In this document: one piece after another, positions 1-5,579 of the stretch | How positions within the stretch are numbered: position 1 is the first letter of the stretch | Layout of the letters: each line of letters begins with the position of its first letter | Assembly (NCBI GenBank): GCA_905215835.1 | Contig: CAJMRR010000124.1 | Location: 1 to 6,245, forward strand | DNA length: 6,245 nucleotides | Reading direction: 5' to 3' | Source of the DNA: an uncultured bacterium | GTDB lineage: Bacteria > Actinomycetota > Coriobacteriia > Coriobacteriales > Coriobacteriaceae | The notes under the pieces: generated by a model | Told to the model about the DNA's origin: nothing | The model's database searches: none | Seen by the model: only the letters and a program-made list of their open reading frames with translations | Position numbers and translations under genes: made by a program

Positions 1-33
1 CCCCCGCCGCTTTATGCCGATGCGTAACGAGCG

Positions 34-654
34 CTAGCGCTCCATGTTGGGAACGATGCTGCCCTCCGTTACTGCGCGCACGGCCAAGCGCATGATGTTG
101 TCGTAGCCGGTCTTGTTGAGAATCTCCGAGATGCGGCGTTTGATGGTGCCCTCGCTCATAAACAGCTCGGCCGCGATCTCGCGACGACTTTTGCCCTCGC
201 AGGCAAGGCGCAAAATCGACAGCTCAACATCGTCGAGGGCCGCCGTGCCCGAGAAGATGCTCTCGGGCGGCTTGGGAAACGTGCAGTAACCCGCCAGCGT
301 GGAGCGCATCACGGCGAATAGCTCGTCGATACCGACGTTCTTGTACACAAAGCTGTCGACGCCCGCCTCGCGCGCCTGGTCCACAAAGGTGATTTCGGGC
401 ATACCCGTCATGATAATGACGCGGCACTCGGGCAGTTGTTCTTTGATGCGCGCCGCCGCCACGATGCCGTTGGAATCATGCTCGGTACATACGTCCATCA
501 GTATCATGTCCGGGCGCTCCTTGAGCGCGACACCCAAGGCCTCGGAAGCATCGGCAATGGCGGAAACAACGGTCATATCGGGCTGGTCGCCAACGGAGCG
601 CGCCAGGCTCTCGCGCAGGATGGCCTGGTCTTCGACTATAAGGACGCGGATCAT
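34..654 (-). CDS. NarL/FixJ-family response regulator (receiver + LuxR-type HTH)
   Basis: A 206-residue cytoplasmic DNA-binding response regulator, the output partner of the histidine kinase directly upstream. The N-terminal receiver domain (about 1-120) shows the acidic pair E8/D9, the phospho-acceptor D54 after a hydrophobic strand (ILMDV), T83 in IIMTG, and K105 in FVYKN. A short linker leads to a LuxR-type helix-turn-helix at about 140-195, with the hallmark EGKSRREIAAEL followed by SEGTIKRRISEIL. The length is normal for the family. The ATG overlaps the kinase stop codon (ATGA), and a strong Shine-Dalgarno AAAGGAG lies 6 nt upstream, so the start is secure. One oddity: the loop after D54 reads CTEHDSNG instead of the usual R-M-P-x-x-D-G and seems one residue longer. 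I recall this loop type in regulators paired with 7TM kinases of gut Firmicutes and Coriobacteriia, but could not check. Target promoters are unknown. Confidence 0.95.
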   Translation of the reverse strand: MIRVLIVEDQAILRESLARSVGDQPDMTVVSAIADASEALGVALKERPDMILMDVCTEHDSNGIVAAARIKEQLPECRVIIMTGMPEITFVDQAREAGVDSFVYKNVGIDELFAVMRSTLAGYCTFPKPPESIFSGTAALDDVELSILRLACEGKSRREIAAELFMSEGTIKRRISEILNKTGYDNIMRLAVRAVTEGSIVPNMER

Positions 655-2150
655 GAACTTCTCCTTTGGACCGTGGCGTTGGAGGCGAGCGGGATGGACA
701 CCGTAAGCGTGAAGGGCGGGGCGGTGTGGACTTCCAAGCTGCCGCCCAGATTCTGTGCGACATGCCTCATACCTGGGATACCCGTTCCCTCGCGATACGA
801 TACGGGTGCAGGCGCGCCGTCGTTAGAAACGGTCATCCGCGCAACAGCACCGTCTTCCGACGTCTCCTGCCACAGACGCACGTGGACCCGATGCGCCTGT
901 GCATGCTTGGTGGCATTGGTCGAGGCCTCGCGGATAATCTGCAAAAAAGCGGCGGCGATACGCGCGTCCTCAGGCAGCGCGCCCTCAACATCGATCTGCA
1001 CACTCACCAGGCCAAAAGCATGGACGATATCACCCAGCTGCTCTGCAGGCTCGCTGGCACCGCCACTGCGCAAATCGGCGGCGATTGAGCGCAGCAACGG
1101 GTCAATCTGCTCGAGCGACTCATCGTCCAGACGTCCCTCCTCCAAATAGCGATGAAGAATGGACAGGCGCTGCCCGATCACGTCGTGCACGCGAGCGCGC
1201 ATACGCAGATAGGCCGCATTGTCAGCAACTTTTTTGACTTCTTCGATCTGGGCTTGGAGCTCTTGGCCCGCAAGCTCAAGCAGGTGGTTGGCTTGCGCTA
1301 GGCGATCATGGGCATGCGCATACTCTGTTACATCCAGACCGATAATGCGCTCGAAGAGGCGGCCCGAAACCATAACGTCATCGTGCACGAACAAGCGAAT
1401 CTCGGCGGGAGAAACCTCGACCACAACGCGCGCCTCACCAAAGCGGTCCAGATTAATCCGCACACGGTTCCTGCTGCTTTCGGGCATTTGCATGCTGAGT
1501 TTGCGCAGGTCATTCCATGTACCGCTCATATCGCCTAGGTCGGTGGGCATATGAAGCTCCACCAGGTTTTTGCGCATGCAGCGGTTCATGAGCAGCGGAC
1601 GGCCCCTCGGGTCCAGATACAGGATGCCCACGGGAATCACGTTGATGGTTTCGATCGTCGAGAACGCGGTGATATCCTCCTGGCGGTTACGGACGTCCAT
1701 CAAGAGCGCCGCGATGGAACGGAACAGGAAGAACGCTCCCTCTGCGATAAGGACAACGGTCCACGCCGAGCCCATGGCAAAAACCACCGGCGGCGTAACG
1801 GCGACAACAAGCAGCAGCTCGACCAGCATGACGGGGCGACGATAACGCACCATAAGTACCACGCCATAGGCAAAGATCGCGGCATTGAGCCACAGCACTC
1901 CGCCCATTGCCCTGGCGCAAACGTCAAGCGGCGCCACCAGATACGAGCCAGACGACGCGAACAAGATGAGCGCCGAAATCATCAGGTGAAGCACAAGGCT
2001 CGCCTCGTAGGCACAAATCACCTTACGGTTATAGGACGAGCGGCGCGATGCGATGAGCGGGACGTGAATCGTCTGCAGACACGCAGCCAGGGCAAAGACA
2101 ACATCGAGCGCAACGATTTGGGGAAGGATGAGCGAAATCTGCATCGTCAC
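651..2150 (-). CDS. Membrane sensor histidine kinase, HPK7/NarX-like
   Basis: A 499-residue integral-membrane histidine kinase expected to autophosphorylate and pass phosphate to the downstream regulator. About five hydrophobic segments (roughly 8-30, 45-66, 81-101, 106-125, 128-150) are followed by a PAS-like region (about 160-275, with VIPVGILYLDPRGRPLLMNR), a coiled-coil linker (about 280-312), and the catalytic core. The phosphorylation box RMRARVHDVIGQRL places the phospho-histidine at H322. The ATPase domain has an N-box REASTNATKHAQ (N412) and G-boxes VSNDGAP (443-447) and GTGIPGM (455-461). All key motifs are intact, so it should be active. The GTG start at 2150 overlaps the upstream stop as GTGA. 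An ATG two codons in (2144) is an equally possible start, and neither has a strong ribosome-binding site, so translation is probably coupled. The 3' end overlaps the regulator start by 4 bp. The signal is unknown. Confidence 0.93.
   Translation of the reverse strand: MTMQISLILPQIVALDVVFALAACLQTIHVPLIASRRSSYNRKVICAYEASLVLHLMISALILFASSGSYLVAPLDVCARAMGGVLWLNAAIFAYGVVLMVRYRRPVMLVELLLVVAVTPPVVFAMGSAWTVVLIAEGAFFLFRSIAALLMDVRNRQEDITAFSTIETINVIPVGILYLDPRGRPLLMNRCMRKNLVELHMPTDLGDMSGTWNDLRKLSMQMPESSRNRVRINLDRFGEARVVVEVSPAEIRLFVHDDVMVSGRLFERIIGLDVTEYAHAHDRLAQANHLLELAGQELQAQIEEVKKVADNAAYLRMRARVHDVIGQRLSILHRYLEEGRLDDESLEQIDPLLRSIAADLRSGGASEPAEQLGDIVHAFGLVSVQIDVEGALPEDARIAAAFLQIIREASTNATKHAQAHRVHVRLWQETSEDGAVARMTVSNDGAPAPVSYREGTGIPGMRHVAQNLGGSLEVHTAPPFTLTVSIPLASNATVQRRSS
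661..667 (-). promoter_or_regulatory. Strong Shine-Dalgarno for the response regulator gene
   Basis: On the minus strand the sequence reads AAAGGAG, then 6 nt, then ATG. It lies inside the last codons of the histidine kinase gene. It fixes the regulator start and suggests the regulator is translated from its own strong site as well as by coupling to the kinase. Confidence 0.8.
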
Positions 2151-3946
2151 TCACCCGCCCGCGGCATCAAGACGATCATGCGCAGCTGGCCGGGCTCGCC
2201 CTCAAGGCGGTATGCCACGTTGCGCCCTTGCAGAGCGCTTTCGAGCTCTTGCGCGGCAGGTGTCTGCGAAAGATCTGCATCATCGTTGGAAAAAAGCGCG
2301 GCACGCAGCTCGACACTGCATCGGTCATGATCGCCCAAGTGATACATAAGCGCCGGATGGTCGGTGGTGTAGGCAAAAAACGCAAAGTCATACACGCAGT
2401 CGTACAGGGCGCTTACCGTACTGGCGTGCATCGGGCGCCGTATGGCGATAATCGAGGCGCAATCGATATCGATGGTGCGCAGGTCGCTTGCGAGCTCGTT
2501 GACAATGAGCTGAATGCGGTCGCGATCAAAACCGCTCTCCCCGTGCTGTGCCAACGTGAGCGACCCCTTGCGCTTGCAATAGGCGACGAGCATCTTGGCG
2601 CGCTGCAGCATGCGGTAACGCTCGTGCGAAGACGCTTCATCGGTCAACGGCGGCAGCGAGCTCAGCAGGTCGTACATCCCTTCGAGCGCGCGGGCAAGCG
2701 CCTGGTCCACGTCTTGGACCAGCAAGGTCTCGGCCTCTTGATCTGCCAAGTGCGTCTTGAGGTCGTAGTCGGCGGCGAGCAGCTCGTTTTGACGCTGCAG
2801 CTCCATGCGACGATGCGCCAGTTCACGGTTAAGCTCGTTGAGATCCGACACGTCTTGGGCAAGCAGGGCCGATCCGCCCAGCAGTGGAAAGGCACGGTAC
2901 ATCACATCGGGATCGGACGCCACGGCAAAGGCATGGGCGTGGCCGTGCTCCTGGGTCCGCAACTCCTCGCGCACGCCTACCGGCATTGGCTTTGACGCCG
3001 GCGTGGCATAGACTTCCTGCAGGTCGCGCGTTAGAACTTTGAGGTCAAGCGGCAAGGTGTCGAAAATGCCGGCGATATCGTGATATGACGGAATGACACC
3101 GCAATCGAGACAGATTTCCATCGCCACCACGCACAGAACGCAATAGATGAGCGAGAAGTTGAGTCTCCATGCCCAGGGCACGCGCAACGCATATGAGATG
3201 GCAAAGAACGCGCCGCCCAGCAGCACGAGCGCCGCCGTGCCCGAGAAACGTTGGATGCGAAAGGACGAGGACCGGCCCACCAGGATAAAAAAGGCCACAA
3301 AGTTAAAGGCCGTCCACACGAGGACGGCAAAATAACCCCAGCCGTACGTGTAATCGTTGCTCCAGGTGTCGCTTGTACGGTCAAAGTGGAAGACCTGCTG
3401 GTGAAAATCGTTGGTGAGCACAAATCCGATAAGCAGGATGGCCACAATCCACAGCGCAGCACAGTAGCGGCGACCCAGGCGGTGTTGCTCCAGACCCGCA
3501 AGGCGCAAACCACACAACTGGTAGAGCAGCGGAATGAGCGTCATGGGCACGTAGTACAGGTACCACAGCACGGTGGCATAGAACGGCGTGAACGACTTGT
3601 ACTTGAGAATGACTTCGATCATCCACAGGGCGCAGATGGTGGCGATGGCAACAAGGCGGCGGCGCAACACATAGTCCAAACAGCGCAGATAGACCGATAC
3701 GCCCCAAATTGAAAATACAATTGCGGCGACAAGCAGCGGGAGAGAGCTCGAATGGACGAGCGCATCCACGACCTCTTCGGACACCTCGCTATAGGCGGGC
3801 ACGGCGTTAGAAAGTTTGGGGTCGAAGGCGAACAGCGCCGGCAAGACTGCCAAAAGCACGAGGAACAGCGCGGTGATGGCACCGGCGATAGCAAAGACGC
3901 GGTGACGGTACACCTGATGCGTTATGCCAACAAGGAATCGCGGCAT
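2147..3946 (-). CDS. 7TM sensor protein with degenerate histidine-kinase-like C-terminus
   Basis: About 599 residues from the ATG at 3946. Residues 1-280 hold seven or eight hydrophobic segments (about 17-40, 69-86, 97-114, 126-145, 160-178, 203-223, 237-255, 262-280). The loop VLTNDFHQQVFHFD (177-190) followed by YTYGWGYF resembles the N-terminal 7TM region of histidine kinases (HisKA_7TM type). A PAS-like stretch (about 290-370) and a coiled coil (about 365-410) follow. The remaining ~190 residues occupy the place of a kinase core, but I find no H-box with His-Asp, no N-box NxxKHA, and no DxGxG or GTG lid. A stretch reading MLVAYCKRKGSLTLA (452-466) survives where related 7TM proteins have a similar block, as I recall. 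It is therefore likely a sensor or pseudokinase partner of the kinase it overlaps by 4 bp. The frame stays open to a GTG at 4174, but that codon lies in a hairpin. An ATG at 4030 is the main alternative start. The 3946 start puts TM1 close to the N-terminus and has a weak GGCAGG upstream. Confidence 0.85.
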   Translation of the reverse strand: MPRFLVGITHQVYRHRVFAIAGAITALFLVLLAVLPALFAFDPKLSNAVPAYSEVSEEVVDALVHSSSLPLLVAAIVFSIWGVSVYLRCLDYVLRRRLVAIATICALWMIEVILKYKSFTPFYATVLWYLYYVPMTLIPLLYQLCGLRLAGLEQHRLGRRYCAALWIVAILLIGFVLTNDFHQQVFHFDRTSDTWSNDYTYGWGYFAVLVWTAFNFVAFFILVGRSSSFRIQRFSGTAALVLLGGAFFAISYALRVPWAWRLNFSLIYCVLCVVAMEICLDCGVIPSYHDIAGIFDTLPLDLKVLTRDLQEVYATPASKPMPVGVREELRTQEHGHAHAFAVASDPDVMYRAFPLLGGSALLAQDVSDLNELNRELAHRRMELQRQNELLAADYDLKTHLADQEAETLLVQDVDQALARALEGMYDLLSSLPPLTDEASSHERYRMLQRAKMLVAYCKRKGSLTLAQHGESGFDRDRIQLIVNELASDLRTIDIDCASIIAIRRPMHASTVSALYDCVYDFAFFAYTTDHPALMYHLGDHDRCSVELRAALFSNDDADLSQTPAAQELESALQGRNVAYRLEGEPGQLRMIVLMPRAGE

Positions 3947-4030
3947 GGCGAAGAGCCTGCCGCCCCTGGGATCCGCAACCGGCGCGGTCCGGGCGGCCGC
4001 GTGGCCGATATGTCGCTCGCGGGTACCCAT

Positions 4031-4045
4031 AGTGCTTTTAGTGTA
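4031..4045 (-). promoter_or_regulatory. Possible promoter -10 for the three-gene signalling operon
   Basis: The minus strand reads GTACACTAAAAGCACT directly before the ATG at 4030. TACACT is an acceptable -10 hexamer, and the predicted start of transcription falls only 2-3 nt before that ATG. I see no convincing -35. If real, it gives either a nearly leaderless message starting at 4030 or a leader of about 85 nt to the ATG at 3946. Confidence 0.3.
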
Positions 4046-4084
4046 CCGACAGATGGGTCGAAAAAGCGGGCCGCATGTCCCAAA

Positions 4085-4124
4085 ATCCGCAGACGGCAAG
4101 GCGTCCGGCAGCCTCCCCCGTCTG
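4085..4124 (-). terminator. Weak inverted repeat followed by a short T run, possible terminator
   Basis: CAGACGG and CCGTCTG (4118-4124 and 4090-4096) form a 7-bp inverted repeat with a 21-nt GC-rich spacer. On the minus strand it is followed by CGGATTTTGGG. It sits between the DUF4867 gene and the signalling operon, where a terminator would be expected. The large loop and only four T residues make this a weak call. Confidence 0.25.
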
Positions 4125-4143
4125 GCACTTCCCGATATCCGCC

Positions 4144-4194
4144 CGCCCCAAACCACCGCAAAGGAGACAGGCACCTTTGTGGTGGTTTGGGGCG
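4144..4194. repeat. Long palindromic hairpin, REP-like element
   Basis: A perfect 14-bp inverted repeat (4144-4157 with 4181-4194, CGCCCCAAACCACC and its complement) continues, after one G-T position, into six more pairs (CAAAGG/CCTTTG). The result is a 21-bp stem with a 9-nt loop, AGACAGGCA. It begins 5 bp after the DUF4867 stop codon. No T run follows on either strand, so it is not a classic intrinsic terminator. Size, position and symmetry fit a repetitive extragenic palindrome that may protect the 3' end of the upstream message. I recall the core GGTGCCTGTCTCC as recurrent in bacterial intergenic repeats, but could not verify copy number. Confidence 0.7.
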
Positions 4195-4199
4195 ATGCG

Positions 4200-4844
4200 C
4201 TAGTCCACGGTGATGTCGAGATTTTTGCCGATGAGGCCTACGTAGCCGCCTTCGGCTGCCTTGGGGCTGTCAGCATGGCAGAGGACCCACTTGTCGGCCT
4301 TCCAGTAGCAGTAGCTGTCGCCGGCCGAGGGCATGTCGGCCGCGACCTCGGGGCGCGGGCCGTTGGTGCCGGCGGGCAGCGCCACCATCACCTGGAAGCC
4401 ACCGTCGTCGACCATGCACGGCGTGTAGTGGAGCGTGGTGTTGAAGACTTCGACGACCGTACCCGCCGGCACGCGGAACGCCTTGACGCACGCGGTGTCG
4501 AGCTTGCCGTCCTCGATCTCCCAGCGATGCGCCACGAGCAGGATAAAGTCGCGCGCGCCCAGGTTGAACTCGCTCGTGCGGTGGTACTCCAGGCAGTTGA
4601 GACGCGTGTTGTGGCCGTTGCACCAGCCCAGCTGGAACGGACGGCCACCAAACATGAGAAAGCCAAGCTTGTCGGCATCCTTGACGTCCTCGAGCTCCGG
4701 CGCGCTTGCTACGTACTTGCTGCCCTCGGGAATGGGCGTGGCAGAGAGCGCCTCGAGCACGGGCGACGTGAGCTCGGACGAAACGTTATCCCAAACGTTG
4801 CCATAGGATTTGAACTCGGGATCGTTGACAGAGTAGATATGCAT
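4200..4844 (-). CDS. DUF4867 family protein (cupin-like, function unknown)
   Basis: A 214-residue soluble protein that I recognise as DUF4867. Its marker sequences are the N-terminal HIYSVNDPEFKSYG, the block CNGHNTRLNCLEYHRTSE (75-92), IEDG (110-113), and VPAGTVVEVFNTTLHYTPC (125-143). The spacing of H79, E86, H88 and E92, followed by a Pro-Ala-Gly turn and H139, resembles the two metal-binding motifs of cupins. A metal-dependent role on a small sugar-like ligand is therefore plausible but unproven. No signal peptide or membrane segment is seen. The frame also opens at a GTG six bases upstream (4850), but AGGAG lies 5 nt before the ATG at 4844 and overlaps that GTG, so the ATG is preferred. 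The gene has its own promoter region with an operator-like palindrome and is separated from luxS by a terminator, so it is probably regulated alone. Confidence 0.88.
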   Translation of the reverse strand: MHIYSVNDPEFKSYGNVWDNVSSELTSPVLEALSATPIPEGSKYVASAPELEDVKDADKLGFLMFGGRPFQLGWCNGHNTRLNCLEYHRTSEFNLGARDFILLVAHRWEIEDGKLDTACVKAFRVPAGTVVEVFNTTLHYTPCMVDDGGFQVMVALPAGTNGPRPEVAADMPSAGDSYCYWKADKWVLCHADSPKAAEGGYVGLIGKNLDITVD

Positions 4845-4849
4845 GTTCA

Positions 4850-4854
4850 CTCCT
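4850..4854 (-). promoter_or_regulatory. Shine-Dalgarno deciding the DUF4867 start
   Basis: AGGAG on the minus strand lies 5 nt before the ATG at 4844. It covers the last base of the upstream GTG candidate, which would leave the GTG without a usable site. Its first base also falls in the proximal arm of the operator-like palindrome. Confidence 0.75.
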
Positions 4855-4879
4855 GTTCGTAAATGTGACTATACGAACA
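4854..4879 (-). promoter_or_regulatory. Operator-like palindrome over the DUF4867 -10 box
   Basis: TGTTCGTA and TACGAACA form a perfect 8-bp inverted repeat (4854-4861 and 4872-4879) with a 10-bp spacer. A good -10 hexamer, TATAGT on the minus strand (4868-4873), lies at the junction of the distal arm and the spacer. A third GAACA half-site (4885-4889) repeats the distal arm exactly 10 bp further upstream, within the TTCTAGAA palindrome. I see no strong -35. The geometry fits a dimeric repressor that blocks RNA polymerase. The regulator is not encoded in the window. Confidence 0.55.
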
Positions 4880-4928
4880 TTCTAGAACAAACATGAGCGA
4901 TTTTGAACGCTCGCCCCGACCAATCAAC

Positions 4929-4960
4929 AAAAAGGCGCCCCCGCATAAGCGAAGGCGCCC
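4929..4960 (-). terminator. Intrinsic terminator downstream of luxS
   Basis: On the minus strand, GGCGCCTTCGC, the loop TTAT and GCGGGGGCGCC form an 11-bp GC-rich stem (4934-4944 with 4949-4959) containing two G-U pairs, followed at once by TTTTT (4929-4933). It begins about 30 nt past the luxS stop codon. This is a textbook intrinsic terminator and separates luxS from the DUF4867 gene. Confidence 0.9.
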
Positions 4961-4988
4961 AATGCGCGCGTTTTGGACGATAAAGCCC

Positions 4989-5477
4989 TTATGCCTGCTG
5001 ATAGTGCAGGTGCTTCTCGTCGATATCGGCCAGGTCGCGGTCGAGGTAGCGGCGCGCGAGCCAGTTAGCCATGGGAAGGTTCTGGTCCAGGTAGTTGCCG
5101 CACTCCTCGGGAGCGGCACCGGGGACATCGCCCTCAAAGTCGGCGACAAACTCGAACAGCTCACGCACGAGCGGCAGGATCTCCTCGCTCGTCACCTCGC
5201 CAAATACGACGAGGTAAAAGCCCGTGCGGCAGCCCATGGGGCCAAAGTAGACAATGCGGCCCGACCACTCGGCATGATTGCGAAGGAACGTCGCGCCCAG
5301 GTGCTCGATGGTGTGGCACTCGGCCGTGTTCATGACCGGCTCCTTGTTGGGCGTGGTCAGGCGCAGGTCAAAGGTGGTGACGGCGGCCCCGGTCGCCGGA
5401 TCGCGGTCGATGCGGCTCACATACACGCCGGGCTCAAGCAACAGATGGTCAACGGAAAAGCTCGCAATGCGCTCCAT
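4989..5477 (-). CDS. luxS: S-ribosylhomocysteine lyase LuxS
   Basis: A 162-residue cytoplasmic metalloenzyme that splits S-ribosylhomocysteine into homocysteine and DPD, the precursor of autoinducer-2, in the activated methyl cycle. The hallmark HTIEH (55-59) gives two metal ligands, H55 and H59, and the general base E58. GPMGCRTGFY carries the catalytic C83, and EECGNY carries the third metal ligand, C126. The opening ERIASFSVDH and the length are typical of the family, so the protein is complete and should be active. The ATG at 5477 has an upstream GAGAGG at about 7 nt. The next gene upstream is a nucleoside hydrolase, also a ribosyl-cleaving salvage enzyme, separated by about 100 bp of repeat-bearing DNA. 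An intrinsic terminator follows. The S-adenosylhomocysteine nucleosidase (pfs/mtnN) that supplies the substrate is not in the window. Confidence 0.98.
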   Translation of the reverse strand: MERIASFSVDHLLLEPGVYVSRIDRDPATGAAVTTFDLRLTTPNKEPVMNTAECHTIEHLGATFLRNHAEWSGRIVYFGPMGCRTGFYLVVFGEVTSEEILPLVRELFEFVADFEGDVPGAAPEECGNYLDQNLPMANWLARRYLDRDLADIDEKHLHYQQA

Positions 5478-5483
5478 GGCAGA

Positions 5484-5490
5484 TCCTCTC
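5484..5490 (-). promoter_or_regulatory. luxS ribosome-binding site
   Basis: The minus strand reads GAGAGGA, then 6 nt, then the luxS ATG at 5477. This supports the chosen start. Confidence 0.7.
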
Positions 5491-5499
5491 GGTAGTCAA

Positions 5500-5571
5500 T
5501 TTGGGACGGGCTCTTTTAGCTGGTTCGAATGGTCGCACCAATCATAACAGTCAAAAAAGCCCCGTCCCAAA
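5500..5571. repeat. Intergenic inverted repeat between the nucleoside hydrolase and luxS genes
   Basis: An 11-bp perfect inverted repeat (5500-5510 with 5561-5571, TTTGGGACGGG and its complement) extends inward, with one bulge and one mismatch, through CTCTTTT (5511-5517) and AAAAAAG (5553-5559). It encloses about 35 nt, which contain a small inner TGGT-CGC-ACCA repeat (5529-5539). The element fills most of the 102-bp gap. Neither strand has a T run right after the far arm, so a simple terminator is not supported. It resembles a small palindromic repeat unit, and whether it recurs in the genome is unknown. Confidence 0.6.
5541..5549 (-). promoter_or_regulatory. Possible extended -10 promoter for luxS
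   Basis: The minus strand reads TGTTATGAT: an extended -10 TGn followed by TATGAT, which matches TATAAT at five of six positions. There is no -35 at the expected spacing, which would be tolerated with an extended -10. Transcription would begin near 5534 and give a leader of about 56 nt that holds only the luxS-proximal arm of the surrounding inverted repeat. Confidence 0.4.
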
Positions 5572-5579
5572 AAGACAAC

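Noticed and set aside
29..42. 14-bp palindrome GAGCGCTAGCGCTC over the regulator stop codon
   Set aside because: It could fold only a 5-bp stem with a 4-nt loop, has no T run after it, and is explained by Glu-Arg codons plus the stop. The window ends too soon to judge a terminator here.
436..1149. Plus-strand open frame of 237 codons over the regulator and kinase ends
   Set aside because: It is antisense to clear receiver and ATPase motifs and has no family signature or ribosome-binding site that I can see.
1551..2330. Plus-strand open frame of 259 codons across the histidine kinase
   Set aside because: The product is rich in Arg, His and Asn with no recognisable domain, and it spans the junction of two well-supported minus-strand genes.
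3924..4862. Long plus-strand open frame (312 codons) antisense to the DUF4867 gene
   Set aside because: It mirrors the minus-strand codon pattern of a recognised family, crosses the hairpin and intergenic DNA, and its product is low-complexity and unlike any domain I know. It is a shadow frame of high-GC DNA.
5517..5540. tRNA-like 3' end (GGTTCGAAT followed by GCACCA)
   Set aside because: The bases flanking TTCGAAT (GCTGG and GGTCG) do not pair as a T-stem, and no acceptor, D or anticodon arm can be built upstream on the plus strand. The resemblance is chance.
5548..5554. TTGACT as a -35 box for luxS
   Set aside because: At 16-18 bp downstream the hexamers (CCATTC, CATTCG, ATTCGA) do not resemble a -10, and the nearby TATGAT is only 2 bp away.
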